Positions 7,963-16,038 of a stretch of DNA of 64,000 nt are shown here, in pieces; within the stretch, counting starts at the first letter, position 1, and each line of letters opens with the position of its first letter. Both the position numbers and the translations under genes were made by a program. Location: assembly GCA_017626095.1 (NCBI GenBank), contig JAGAJL010000023.1:51497-115496 (forward strand), read 5' to 3'. The notes under the pieces are model-generated. The model had not been told where the DNA came from, did no database searches, and was given only the letters and a program-made list of their open reading frames with translations. This stretch comes from Lachnospiraceae bacterium (GTDB lineage Bacteria > Bacillota > Clostridia > Lachnospirales > Lachnospiraceae).

Positions 7963-8661
7963 ATGGGTATTTCATTTCAAAATGATTATTCTTTTTTGTT
8001 TGGCAATGCAACAAATACCACAACCGGAAATACGTTTTCTTTGTCCGATTATGCCATGATTAAAAGCGGTACATATAAAAAGCTGATGAAAGCTTATTAT
8101 GCGAACACGGATAATAGCTTTGTGAATAGCGTTGCCGGTAGTAAAGTGGCAAGTAAAGATGATACCGTGCAAATCAAAAAGCTGCAGGAAACATCATCTG
8201 CCCTTTCTGATTCGGCAAAGGCATTGTATTCCGAAAAAGGGAAAAAACTGTTTGATGAGGAAAATCGTGATGATCTGGTCAAAGCGGTTTCTACACTTGT
8301 TAAGGATTACAATTCCATGGTTGATGCGGCCAATTCATCAGACAATGATAAGATACTTCGTGCCGGTTCCTCTATGTTGAATAATACTGTTGCAAACTAT
8401 AAATTGTTGTCTTCGGTTGGAATTAGTATTGGATCGGACAATAAGCTTTCTTTAGATGAAGATACGCTGAAAAAGGCCGGTGCATCAGCAGTTAAATCTG
8501 TTTTTAGCGGCGTTGGTTCTTTTGCCTATAAGGTTGATACCTCGGCATCCTATATCAATAGCTATGCAAAGGATGATGCCCTTAAGGCAAGTGGATTATA
8601 TGGTGCAAGTGGTTCCTACAGTGCTTATCTACAGGGAAGCACATACAATTCTTTTACATAA
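7963..8661 (+). CDS. FliD-like flagellar or surface protein, hypothetical
   Basis: A 232-residue protein. It begins with a Thr/Asn/Ser-rich segment. The second half reads LVKDYNSMVDAANSS, then a LLSSVGISIGSDNKLSLDED run and LKKAGASAVKSVFSG. This order resembles the C-terminal region of flagellar cap proteins (FliD). It lacks a full FliD N-terminal domain and is about half the usual length. I favour the second of two adjacent ATGs (7963 rather than 7960) because it is 6 bases from GGAGGTG. It is probably co-transcribed with the DUF5610-like gene and is followed by a strong terminator. Confidence 0.65.
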   Translation: MGISFQNDYSFLFGNATNTTTGNTFSLSDYAMIKSGTYKKLMKAYYANTDNSFVNSVAGSKVASKDDTVQIKKLQETSSALSDSAKALYSEKGKKLFDEENRDDLVKAVSTLVKDYNSMVDAANSSDNDKILRAGSSMLNNTVANYKLLSSVGISIGSDNKLSLDEDTLKKAGASAVKSVFSGVGSFAYKVDTSASYINSYAKDDALKASGLYGASGSYSAYLQGSTYNSFT

Positions 8662-8796
8662 TTATGTGGGCCATTAGCACGAATACGTAATTCTGATTAT
8701 CTTATTATTCAATTAGCTGACTATATTTTTGATTATTTGGCAATAAAAAGTAATAAAAATGAAATAAGGCGCAATGAAAATGAAATAATAGACAAT

Positions 8797-8840
8797 AAAA
8801 ATGCAGTATTCACAAATCAATGTGATGCTGCATTTTTATT
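8797..8840 (+). terminator. Intrinsic terminator after the FliD-like gene
   Basis: AAAAATGCAG (8797-8806) pairs with CTGCATTTTT (8828-8837), with an inner TCACA/TGTGA stem, and the T-run ends the structure. Confidence 0.8.
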
Positions 8841-8945
8841 TACGTTGAGATTTTTTTTGTAAATAAATGCTGGTATAATGTTAATTTGCTTCAAGTAAAA
8901 TTTAAAAAAATACTAATATGATTATATTAGCAGGAAAAGAAGCAT

Positions 8946-9240
8946 GAAAACAGGAAAAAGGCATACCGGAAGAGGGAAGCAAGAAAAAAAGTATGCCCCG
9001 GCAACAGAAAAAGAAGCAAGAAAACAGGGAAAAGGCATACCGGAAGAGGGAAGCAAGCAAAAAAGAATGCCCCGGCGGCAAGAAAAGGAGCCTGAAAACA
9101 GGAAAAAGGCATACCGGAAGAGGGAAGCAAGCAAAAAAGAATGCCCCGGCGGCAAGAAAAGGAGCCTGAAAACAAGAAAAAGGCATACCAAAAGAGAAGA
9201 GATTAAGAAAAAGTATGCCTTGGCAGCTAGAAGAGAAGCT
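8946..9240 (+). repeat. Four-copy 74-bp purine-rich tandem repeat, each with a hairpin
   Basis: Four units keep an exact 74-base period: GGCATAC at 8960, 9034, 9108 and 9182, and its partner RTATGCC/GAATGCC at 8991, 9065, 9139 and 9213. Units 1 and 4 have perfect GGCATAC...GTATGCC arms; the two inner units share the same mismatch (GAATGCC). The two inner units are nearly identical, as expected from recent duplication. Because 74 is not a multiple of 3, each unit is read in a different frame, which argues against a protein repeat. Confidence 0.85.
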
Positions 9241-9291
9241 GAACAGGAGAGAAAAAAAGTCATGTGAAAACAAGAAAATTGTTATGTAAAC

Positions 9292-9320
9292 TTGAATAAA
9301 AATCTATTACAGTTTACTAT
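9292..9320 (+). promoter_or_regulatory. Promoter of metY
   Basis: TTGAAT (9292-9297) and TACTAT (9315-9320) are 17 bases apart, 51 bases before the start codon. No SAM riboswitch or T-box core is visible in the short leader. Confidence 0.55.
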
Positions 9321-9370
9321 ATTTTAAGAAGAATGTGAGATAAAATTAATTACATATAAAGGAGTTACCA

Positions 9371-10657
9371 ATGAGCGAATACAAAATGAATACCAAATGT
9401 GTACAAGGAGGCTATCAGCCGGGAAACGGAGAACCGCGTCAGATTCCGATTATCCAGTCTACAACCTTCCGTTATGAGACCAGTGAGGATATGGGGAAAT
9501 TGTTTGATCTGGAAGCAAGCGGCTATTTTTATACAAGATTACAAAATCCGACAAATGACTATGTCGCTGCAAAAATTGCGGAATTGGAAGGTGGAACGGC
9601 AGCAATGCTGACTTCTTCCGGACAGGCTGCTAACTTCTTTGCATTGTTCAATATCTGTGAATGTGGTAGTCATATTGTGGCTTCTTCATCCATCTATGGC
9701 GGAACTTTCAATTTAATATCCGTAACGATGGCAAAGATGGGAATCGAAGTTACATTTGTTTCCCCTGATTGTACCAAAGAGGAACTGGATGCTGCCTTTA
9801 AAGACAATACCAGAGCTGTATTTGGGGAAACCATTGCCAATCCTGCATTGACTGTTTTAGATATTGAAAAATTTGCGAAGGCAGCACATGAACATGGAGT
9901 GCCGCTGATTGTTGACAATACGTTCCCGACACCAATCAATTGCCGTCCGATAGAATGGGGCGCCGATATTGTGACACATTCCACTACCAAATACATGGAC
10001 GGACATGGTGCAGCAGTCGGTGGAGCAATTGTAGATTCCGGTAATTTTGACTGGATGGCACATGCAGAAAAATTCCCCGGACTTTGTACGCCGGATGATT
10101 CTTATCATGGAGTAACCTATGCAGAAAAATTTGGTAAAGAGGGCGCATTCATTACAAAATGTACGTCACAGCTTATGAGAGATTTTGGCTGCATTCAATC
10201 TCCACAAAATGCTTTTATTTTAAATCTTGGCTTGGAATCTTTGCATGTCAGAATGCCCAGACACGTAGAAAACGGACAGGCAGTTGCAGAATTTTTGCAA
10301 GGCCATGACAAGGTGTTAAAAGTAAATTATCCCGGATTAAAATCAGATCCGTATTATGAAATTGCACAGAAATATCTTCCTAACGGTGGATGCGGAGTTG
10401 TATCTTTTGAGTTAAAGGGTGGAAAGTCTGCTGCAGAAGCATTTATGAAAGAACTGAAGTTAGCAGCAATTGAAACTCATGTGGCAGATGCTCGTACCTG
10501 CTGCCTGAATCCTGCAACGTCTACGCACAGACAGATGACGGAAGAGCAGTTAATTGAGGCCGGCATTCCTGCCGGACTGATTCGAATTTCATGCGGTCTG
10601 GAAGATAAAGAAGATTTAATTGCCGATTTGTCTCAGGCATTGGATGCTGTTAAATAA
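9371..10657 (+). CDS. metY: O-acetylhomoserine sulfhydrylase / aminocarboxypropyltransferase MetY
   Basis: A 428-residue PLP enzyme of the Cys/Met metabolism family. It makes homocysteine from O-acetylhomoserine and sulfide. The PLP lysine is Lys207 in VTHSTTKYMDGHG, preceded by the DNTFPTP motif with the Asp that contacts the pyridine nitrogen. The YFYTRLQNPT motif (52-61) binds the phosphate across the dimer interface. Length of about 430 residues is typical of MetY and longer than MetB/MetC (about 380-390). The start follows AAAGGAG. It has its own promoter and terminator, so it is a single-gene unit. Confidence 0.93.
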   Translation: MSEYKMNTKCVQGGYQPGNGEPRQIPIIQSTTFRYETSEDMGKLFDLEASGYFYTRLQNPTNDYVAAKIAELEGGTAAMLTSSGQAANFFALFNICECGSHIVASSSIYGGTFNLISVTMAKMGIEVTFVSPDCTKEELDAAFKDNTRAVFGETIANPALTVLDIEKFAKAAHEHGVPLIVDNTFPTPINCRPIEWGADIVTHSTTKYMDGHGAAVGGAIVDSGNFDWMAHAEKFPGLCTPDDSYHGVTYAEKFGKEGAFITKCTSQLMRDFGCIQSPQNAFILNLGLESLHVRMPRHVENGQAVAEFLQGHDKVLKVNYPGLKSDPYYEIAQKYLPNGGCGVVSFELKGGKSAAEAFMKELKLAAIETHVADARTCCLNPATSTHRQMTEEQLIEAGIPAGLIRISCGLEDKEDLIADLSQALDAVK

Positions 10658-10700
10658 TATTTAGACAGAAAACGAAATAACGATTATTGTTGAACCACGA

Positions 10701-10747
10701 AGAAACTTGTGCTATGTTATAAATTACAAAGCATAAGTTTCTTTTTT
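10701..10747 (+). terminator. Intrinsic terminator after metY
   Basis: AGAAACTTGTGCT pairs with AGCATAAGTTTCT with one mismatch and is followed by TTTTTT. A second small hairpin, ATCTGCA/TGCAGAT, follows at 10748-10769. Confidence 0.8.
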
Positions 10748-10845
10748 ATCTGCACAGTTTTGCAGATAAATCTTTATCATTCTGATATCTCGGGCATACG
10801 CCCATCGAAACATTCGTGCTTTTATTCCATTTTATTTTGAATACG

Positions 10846-10893
10846 GCAGGAAGTTTCGGATGAAAGAATGATTCATATATAATGGCTTCCTGC
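10846..10893 (+). promoter_or_regulatory. Promoter region of the Rpn-like gene with an inverted repeat around the -10
   Basis: TATAAT lies at 10878-10883. GCAGGAAG (10846-10853) and its exact complement CTTCCTGC (10886-10893) flank it. The -35 match is weak (TTTCGG). The arms could bind a repressor or form a hairpin in the DNA or RNA. Confidence 0.4.
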
Positions 10894-10913
10894 GTTCTAA
10901 GGAGGTTATATGT

Positions 10914-11930
10914 ATGGATGAAAGGAAAGTAAAAAAGGTCAGGAAAAAGTTTGGCAGAACAGGAATTGCCTATCAGAACAAGGATATTGTTTCCAAAATC
11001 TTTGGAGAATCCATGAAGGAAAAATCGCTAAGGGTTTATGGTCTGAATGTGCCCAAGGTTGTAGATGTCATTCCAACAAATCTTCCGGCATTGGAGTTGA
11101 ATGAGCTGCGGATTGACAATATCTTTAAGTTGGAAGATGGCAGTTATGCCATCATTGATTATGAAAGCGAATACCGGCATCGCAATAAGCTGAAGTATCT
11201 TGGGTATGTTTTGCGTACATTGCGTAAATTTGAAAAGGAGAAGATTGATTTTAGGAAAATAAAAATCCGGATTATCATCATCTACACAGCGGATGTGGAA
11301 AGAGGGAGTACAGAACCGGCATTAGAAGTAGGGGCTCTGCAGTTAATAACGGAAGAAACATTTCTGGTTGAAATCGACGGCGAAGCGGAATATTGCAGGA
11401 TACATAAAAAGATTGAAAAAAGGCAGGGATTGGACGAAGAAGATTTGATGAAAATGATTATCATGCCGCTTACATATCCTGGGAAAGAGCGACAGAAAGA
11501 AGCCGCAAAAGAAATGCTTGAATTAGTCAAGTGCATTGAGGAACAAAATATACAGAGATTTTTATTTGCAGGAATTTTGAGTTTTACGGATAAGATTATT
11601 GATGAAGAAGTAGCAGAAGAGATCAGGAGGAGATTGGATATGACGAAAGTTGGACGTATTATTTATGAAGAAAAAATTGCATATGGGAAAGAAATTGAGG
11701 AACGTGTCACAAAAGAAGTTACAAAAGAAGTTACAAAAGAAGTTACAAAAGAAGTTACAAAAGAGGTTACCCGAAATGTTACGGAACAGCAGATAAAAAA
11801 GGCAATTGAAGGTTTTGTGAAACTGTGCAAAAAAACAGGTGGATCGATTACGGATGTTGTGGAACAGGTGGTTGCAAACTACGGTTTTAGTGAAGAAATA
11901 GCCAGAGAAAAAGTTGAACAATATTGGTAA
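10914..11930 (+). CDS. Rpn/PD-(D/E)XK nuclease-like protein with VTKE repeats
   Basis: A 338-residue protein. Residues 60-130 contain LRIDNIFKLEDGSYAIIDYESEYRHR in separate parts: Asp69, then Asp82 and Glu84 followed by Ser-Glu, then a conserved Arg/Tyr helix. This is the layout of the Rpn-type PD-(D/E)XK fold common in Clostridia as multicopy genes. The C-terminal part has a coiled stretch with five VTKE units encoded by near-identical 12-base repeats at about 11707-11766. Repeat number in such tails often varies between strains. DNA cleavage is not proven for this protein. The start follows GGAGGTTATATGT. Confidence 0.65.
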   Translation: MDERKVKKVRKKFGRTGIAYQNKDIVSKIFGESMKEKSLRVYGLNVPKVVDVIPTNLPALELNELRIDNIFKLEDGSYAIIDYESEYRHRNKLKYLGYVLRTLRKFEKEKIDFRKIKIRIIIIYTADVERGSTEPALEVGALQLITEETFLVEIDGEAEYCRIHKKIEKRQGLDEEDLMKMIIMPLTYPGKERQKEAAKEMLELVKCIEEQNIQRFLFAGILSFTDKIIDEEVAEEIRRRLDMTKVGRIIYEEKIAYGKEIEERVTKEVTKEVTKEVTKEVTKEVTRNVTEQQIKKAIEGFVKLCKKTGGSITDVVEQVVANYGFSEEIAREKVEQYW

Positions 11931-11937
11931 AGAAAGA

Positions 11938-11966
11938 TTGAATGCAAAAGGGCTTTATGATAGAAT
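11938..11966 (+). promoter_or_regulatory. Promoter of pyrE
   Basis: TTGAAT (11938-11943) and TAGAAT (11961-11966) are 17 bases apart, 38 bases upstream of the pyrE ATG. The leader is too short for a PyrR attenuator. Confidence 0.5.
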
Positions 11967-12004
11967 ACCTTTGTTAAACAGTTTATTTAGGAGGACTTTT
12001 ACAT

Positions 12005-12685
12005 ATGGAACAGTACAAACAGGAATTTATCGAATTCATGGTTGCTTCGGATGTATTGAAATTCGGTGATTTTACATTGAAAAGCGGAAGAAAATCGCCT
12101 TTCTTTATGAATGCCGGGGCATATGTAACAGGAGCACAGTTAAAAAAGCTCGGAGAATATTATGCAAAAGCCATTCATGATAAATATGGTGATGATTTTG
12201 ATGTCCTGTTTGGACCTGCATATAAAGGTATTCCGCTTGCAGTTGTAACCGCAATCGCGTTTAGTGAATTGTACGGAAAGGAAATCCGCTATTGTTCTGA
12301 CCGAAAAGAGGATAAAGATCATGGAGCAGACAAGGGCGCATTTTTAGGCAGTAAATTAAAAGACGGTGACAGAGTTGTGATGATTGAGGATGTTACCACT
12401 TCCGGAAAATCCATGGAAGAAACGGTGCCGAAAGTAAGAGGTGCGGCTGATGTTACGATTGTGGGTCTGATGGTTTCTCTCGACCGTATGGAAGTCGGCA
12501 AAGGCGGAGAGAAAAAGGCACTCGATGAAGTGAAGGATTTGTATGGATTTGAAACCAATGCGATTGTGACGATGGCAGAGGTTACCGAATATTTATACAA
12601 CCGCGAATGCCAGGGAAAAGTTGTGATTGATGATACATTAAAAGCAGCAATTGATGCATATTATGAACAGTATGGTGCAAAATAA
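12005..12685 (+). CDS. pyrE: Orotate phosphoribosyltransferase PyrE
   Basis: A 226-residue enzyme that joins orotate and PRPP to give OMP, one step before PyrF. The PRPP-binding motif VVMIEDVTTSGKS is at about 124-136, and the FTLKSGRKSPFF loop is near the N-terminus. The start follows AGGAGG. Two small membrane protein genes follow closely. The next gene begins 13 bases after the stop, so it is likely co-transcribed. Confidence 0.95.
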   Translation: MEQYKQEFIEFMVASDVLKFGDFTLKSGRKSPFFMNAGAYVTGAQLKKLGEYYAKAIHDKYGDDFDVLFGPAYKGIPLAVVTAIAFSELYGKEIRYCSDRKEDKDHGADKGAFLGSKLKDGDRVVMIEDVTTSGKSMEETVPKVRGAADVTIVGLMVSLDRMEVGKGGEKKALDEVKDLYGFETNAIVTMAEVTEYLYNRECQGKVVIDDTLKAAIDAYYEQYGAK

Positions 12686-12698
12686 GGAGGGACTGCAG

Positions 12699-12851
12699 AT
12701 GGAAGAAAAGATTTATAACACAATGAAACGTTCCGGTGGAATGAATATCACACTTGGAATTCTGATGATTGTATTTGGTCTTACCGCTGGTGTGTTGATG
12801 ATTGTGACAGGTGGAAGATTATTGGTGAAAAAGGCAGACATTTTATTCTAG
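12699..12851 (+). CDS. Small single-pass membrane protein (50 aa)
   Basis: The start ATG at 12699 follows AAGGAGGG at good spacing. The 50-residue product has a charged N-terminus (MEEKIYNTMKRSGG), a long hydrophobic stretch (about 16-37) and a basic end (RLLVKKADILF). It has no recognised domain. Its tight spacing to pyrE suggests co-transcription. The spacer after it (12852-12993) is a degenerate 12-14 base repeat (AACTGAAATAT-like). Confidence 0.7.
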   Translation: MEEKIYNTMKRSGGMNITLGILMIVFGLTAGVLMIVTGGRLLVKKADILF

Positions 12852-12993
12852 AATTAGTTCTGATATTAACTGATATTTGGACTAAAATTCAAACTGAAAT
12901 ATGAACTGAAATTCGGATTGCAATATAAATTGAGATTCGAACTAAAAATTGAGTTGATTTTTGAAAATCATATTTAGATAAAAGGATGAGATT

Positions 12994-13314
12994 ATGCATA
13001 GAAGAGGCTATATGTTTACCGGCAGAAGTCATTCGGATAATGGCAAGATGTCGGCAGCTTTGGGACTGATATCTTTTGTGTCCATGTGTCTGGTAATCTA
13101 TCTGTCATACCGCTTAAAGGGAGCTATGAGTCCGAAGCTTGGGGCGGCGACTTTTTTTGCACTTTTGATTTCCATAGCGGGTGAGACTTTGGGAGTTATG
13201 TCACGCATGGAAAAAGATAAGTTTTATTTATTTCCGAATATCGGACTAATTTTGAATTCGTTGAGTTTATTTATCATAATATGTCTGTTATACATGGGCA
13301 TTTATGATATTTGA
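12994..13314 (+). CDS. DUF6142-like small membrane protein
   Basis: A 106-residue protein with about three hydrophobic segments (residues 20-42, 50-68, 80-104) and conserved-looking loops YMFTGRSHSDNGKMS and EKDKFYLFPNIGLILN. From memory this matches the DUF6142 family seen in Lachnospiraceae; function is unknown. AAAAGGATGAG precedes the ATG. The M29 gene starts 16 bases after its stop, so the two are probably one transcript. Confidence 0.65.
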   Translation: MHRRGYMFTGRSHSDNGKMSAALGLISFVSMCLVIYLSYRLKGAMSPKLGAATFFALLISIAGETLGVMSRMEKDKFYLFPNIGLILNSLSLFIIICLLYMGIYDI

Positions 13315-13329
13315 AATTTGGAGGCATTG

Positions 13330-15414
13330 ATGAAAGAAAGATGGAATTTGTGTATCGAACGAATCGGTGAAATTCAATCCGAGACATCTTTGCAGACAAA
13401 ATGGGGAAGCTACTTTCGTGAAGTGGCTTCTTTTGTTTTGAATGCAGCAGCATTATGTGATGTGGTGGATGAAGATTTTGAAACAGAACCGGATAGGAGA
13501 CGAAAAGAACCGTTATATTCCAAAAAAAATCAGGAAATCTGGAACGAAAAGACAATCGAATGTCTATATAATGGTTTACAAGAAAAAAATTATGTAAACT
13601 CATATTTAAATCCGGATTACGCAGTTGAGAAATTCGGAAAGAGAATGGGACAGCTTTTATCCTTTGTATATGCTGAGATGTATGCCCTGCCTGTTTATGC
13701 AGCTGAGGCAGATTTGTTTGAAATCCTGATTCGTATGGAGTGGTTTGTAGAGTTATACTGCATCTGTATGCAGGAAGACGCAACCATAGAGGAAACGGAA
13801 CAATCTGCATGGGAATGTTGTTATTATTTTATCAGCGATTATTATGACGTGGAAACAGAAAAAAGGGTTGGAGAAAAGGTGGACCCTTCTTATGATTTTG
13901 CATACCGTCTGATTATGGAAGCGGATTTGTCGACACCGGATTATCTGTACCGATATGGAGAGTATATTTCAGAAAACGAAATCGAAACGGTACGTCTGCT
14001 CAATGAAATGCCACACGAAGAACTAAAGAAAATGGCAGATACCTATACGGAAGGTTATCGAATTGGTTTCGTTAAGGGTAATAAAGATTTATCCAAGAAG
14101 AAAGTTGTGAATATCATTTACCCGCTCGGCTTTGAAAAGGTAATAAAGCTTGCAATTGAGAATTTTGAAAAAATGGGATTAAAACCTACCCTGATGCGCA
14201 ATTCACACAGCATATTTTTTAAACGCACAAGCAGGGTAAACGGCTATTATTCCACAAGTCCAAATCGGCAGTTTGATTATGACCACAGGGAAGATAATGC
14301 ACTGTTTTTGGATAAAAAGCTGATGAACCGAAAACTGGAAGTGTTGAAAGAAGCTTATATCCGGTTTGAAGACATTTCCAAAAAGCACGCAGGTCCTGCC
14401 TGGATTGAGGTATTCGGCGAACATAATTTTGAACCGCAGGATAAAGATGCAGCATGCCATTATAGTAAAAAGCAGCAGGAATATGCGACTGCTTATGCCA
14501 TCCGGTCGGGAAAAATCATCAATACCTATATACCCGGAGAGGAAAGAAGTTTTACCATCATAGCATTTCCGATTGCAGAAATCGGACCGGATTATCGCGA
14601 AATCATGAAAGAGACCATTGCACTCAATACGCTGCCTTATCAGTTGTACGAGGATGTACAGCAAATTATCATTGATGCACTGGATACCTGCGAATATGTA
14701 AAAGTCCTTGGCATGAACAAAAATAAGACGGATCTTACGGTGGCTCTTTGTAAATTGGAAAATCCAGATAAGATGACAAAATTTGAAAATTGTGTTGCTG
14801 ATGTCAATATTCCGGTTGGTGAAGTGTTTACTTCGCCGGTTTTAAAAGGAACAAACGGCACACTGCATGTGAAAAAAGTATTTTTAAATGAGCTTTCGTT
14901 TGACAATCTGCAAATAACCTTTAAGGATGGTATGGTTGATGATTATGATTGTACCAATTATGAGGAACATGAAAAAAATGTGAAGTATGTCAAAGATCAC
15001 ATTTTGTATCATCACGAGACGATTCCCATGGGTGAGTTTGCCATAGGAACCAATACAACTGCATATACCATGGGGCGCAAATACAAAATCGAAGATAAAC
15101 TGCCTATTTTAATTGCAGAAAAGACCGGACCTCATTTTGCGGTTGGAGATACCTGTTATTCCCATGCAGAGGATGTTGCGGTATATAATCCGGACGGAAA
15201 AGAGATTGTTGCACGCGATAATGAGATTTCTCTCCTTAGAATGGATGAAGAGAAAAAGGAAAAGGCATATTTTCAGTGTCATACGGACATCACAATTCCA
15301 TATGATGAGCTGGGACAGTTATATGGCGTGACCAAAGATGGAAACAAGATTATGATCATTGAAAACGGACGTTTTGTGTTGCCGGGTACGGAATTGTTGA
15401 ATGAGGCCCTTTAA
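13330..15414 (+). CDS. M29-family metalloaminopeptidase
   Basis: A 694-residue protein. The C-terminal half matches thermophilic aminopeptidases (AmpS/PepS, M29): GMNKNKTDLTVAL, then NIPVGEVFTSPVLKGTNGTL, LQITFKDGMVDDY, IPMGEFAIGTNT and the AEKTGPHFAVGDTCYSHAED region. The Glu, Glu and His residues in these blocks are the expected dimetal ligands. The N-terminal about 330 residues are an extension not present in classical 410-residue M29 enzymes. ATG 13330 is preferred over the in-frame TTG 13318, since GGAGG (13320) sits between them. Confidence 0.85.
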   Translation: MKERWNLCIERIGEIQSETSLQTKWGSYFREVASFVLNAAALCDVVDEDFETEPDRRRKEPLYSKKNQEIWNEKTIECLYNGLQEKNYVNSYLNPDYAVEKFGKRMGQLLSFVYAEMYALPVYAAEADLFEILIRMEWFVELYCICMQEDATIEETEQSAWECCYYFISDYYDVETEKRVGEKVDPSYDFAYRLIMEADLSTPDYLYRYGEYISENEIETVRLLNEMPHEELKKMADTYTEGYRIGFVKGNKDLSKKKVVNIIYPLGFEKVIKLAIENFEKMGLKPTLMRNSHSIFFKRTSRVNGYYSTSPNRQFDYDHREDNALFLDKKLMNRKLEVLKEAYIRFEDISKKHAGPAWIEVFGEHNFEPQDKDAACHYSKKQQEYATAYAIRSGKIINTYIPGEERSFTIIAFPIAEIGPDYREIMKETIALNTLPYQLYEDVQQIIIDALDTCEYVKVLGMNKNKTDLTVALCKLENPDKMTKFENCVADVNIPVGEVFTSPVLKGTNGTLHVKKVFLNELSFDNLQITFKDGMVDDYDCTNYEEHEKNVKYVKDHILYHHETIPMGEFAIGTNTTAYTMGRKYKIEDKLPILIAEKTGPHFAVGDTCYSHAEDVAVYNPDGKEIVARDNEISLLRMDEEKKEKAYFQCHTDITIPYDELGQLYGVTKDGNKIMIIENGRFVLPGTELLNEAL

Positions 15415-15467
15415 TGCACGCAAAAAAGGACAAGAAAAGCATAAGAAAACCCTTAAAAAGGTTGCAC

Positions 15468-15495
15468 TTGACTGCTATTTTTTGTAAACTATAAT
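15468..15495 (+). promoter_or_regulatory. Promoter of the purE-purM-purN unit
   Basis: TTGACT (15468-15473) and TATAAT (15490-15495) are separated by 16 bases. This is one of the best sigma-A matches in the window. No purine riboswitch lies between it and purE. Confidence 0.7.
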
Positions 15496-15525
15496 AGATT
15501 AATTACGTAAAGGAGTGGCATGATT

Positions 15526-16026
15526 ATGGCACAGGTTGGTATTGTCATGGGCAGCGATTCGGATATGCCCATCATGAGTAAAGCAGCAGATATTTTGGAG
15601 GAACTGGGTATTTCTTATGAAATGCGCATTATATCCGCGCACAGAGAGCCGGATGTCTTTTTTGAATATGCAAAGACGGCAGAAGAAAAAGGGTTTAAGG
15701 TAATTATTGCAGGTGCCGGTATGGCAGCGCATTTACCCGGTATGTGTGCGGCAATTTTCCCGATGCCGGTTATCGGTATTCCGATGCATACAACATCCTT
15801 GGGAGGACGCGATTCGTTATATTCCATCGTACAGATGCCAAGCGGAATCCCGGTGGCAACCGTTGCTATCAACGGAGGTGCCAATGCAGGTCTTTTGGCA
15901 GCCAAGATTTTAGCCACATCAGATGCCGCATTATTGGATAAATTAAAAGCTTATTCTGAAAAATTAAAAAATCAGGTTGAGGCAAAAGATGAAAAGCTAC
16001 AGGAAGTAGGATATAAAAAATATTAA
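15526..16026 (+). CDS. purE: N5-carboxyaminoimidazole ribonucleotide mutase PurE
   Basis: A 166-residue PurE that rearranges N5-CAIR to CAIR in purine synthesis. Motifs: GIVMGSDSDMP near the start, ISAHREPD, and AGMAAHLPGMCA with HTTSLGGRDSLYS. The small size fits PurE class I or II; class II enzymes use AIR and CO2 directly, and no purK is seen here. I start at 15526, 10 bases from AGGAG; the ATG at 15520 is too close to it. purM follows after 12 bases. Confidence 0.93.
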   Translation: MAQVGIVMGSDSDMPIMSKAADILEELGISYEMRIISAHREPDVFFEYAKTAEEKGFKVIIAGAGMAAHLPGMCAAIFPMPVIGIPMHTTSLGGRDSLYSIVQMPSGIPVATVAINGGANAGLLAAKILATSDAALLDKLKAYSEKLKNQVEAKDEKLQEVGYKKY

Positions 16027-16038
16027 GGAGAAACCAAA

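Larger units (their letters stand above)
8662..9370 (+). other. 709-base intergenic region before metY
   Basis: It holds the terminator at 8797-8840, an A-rich degenerate repeat (AAAATGAAATAA) before it, a 74-bp tandem array at 8946-9240 and the metY promoter at 9292-9320. Long open frames cover the array on both strands, but they result from its lack of stop codons and are not called. Confidence 0.7.

Noticed and set aside
8902-9273. Overlapping long open frames on both strands across 8902-9273
   Set aside because: They lie on the 74-bp tandem array. The period is not a multiple of 3, the strand is purine-rich and has few stops by composition, and there is no ribosome site with a conserved product.
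9268-9370. SAM riboswitch or T-box expected before metY
   Set aside because: The leader after the promoter is about 45 bases, too short, and has no matching core motifs.
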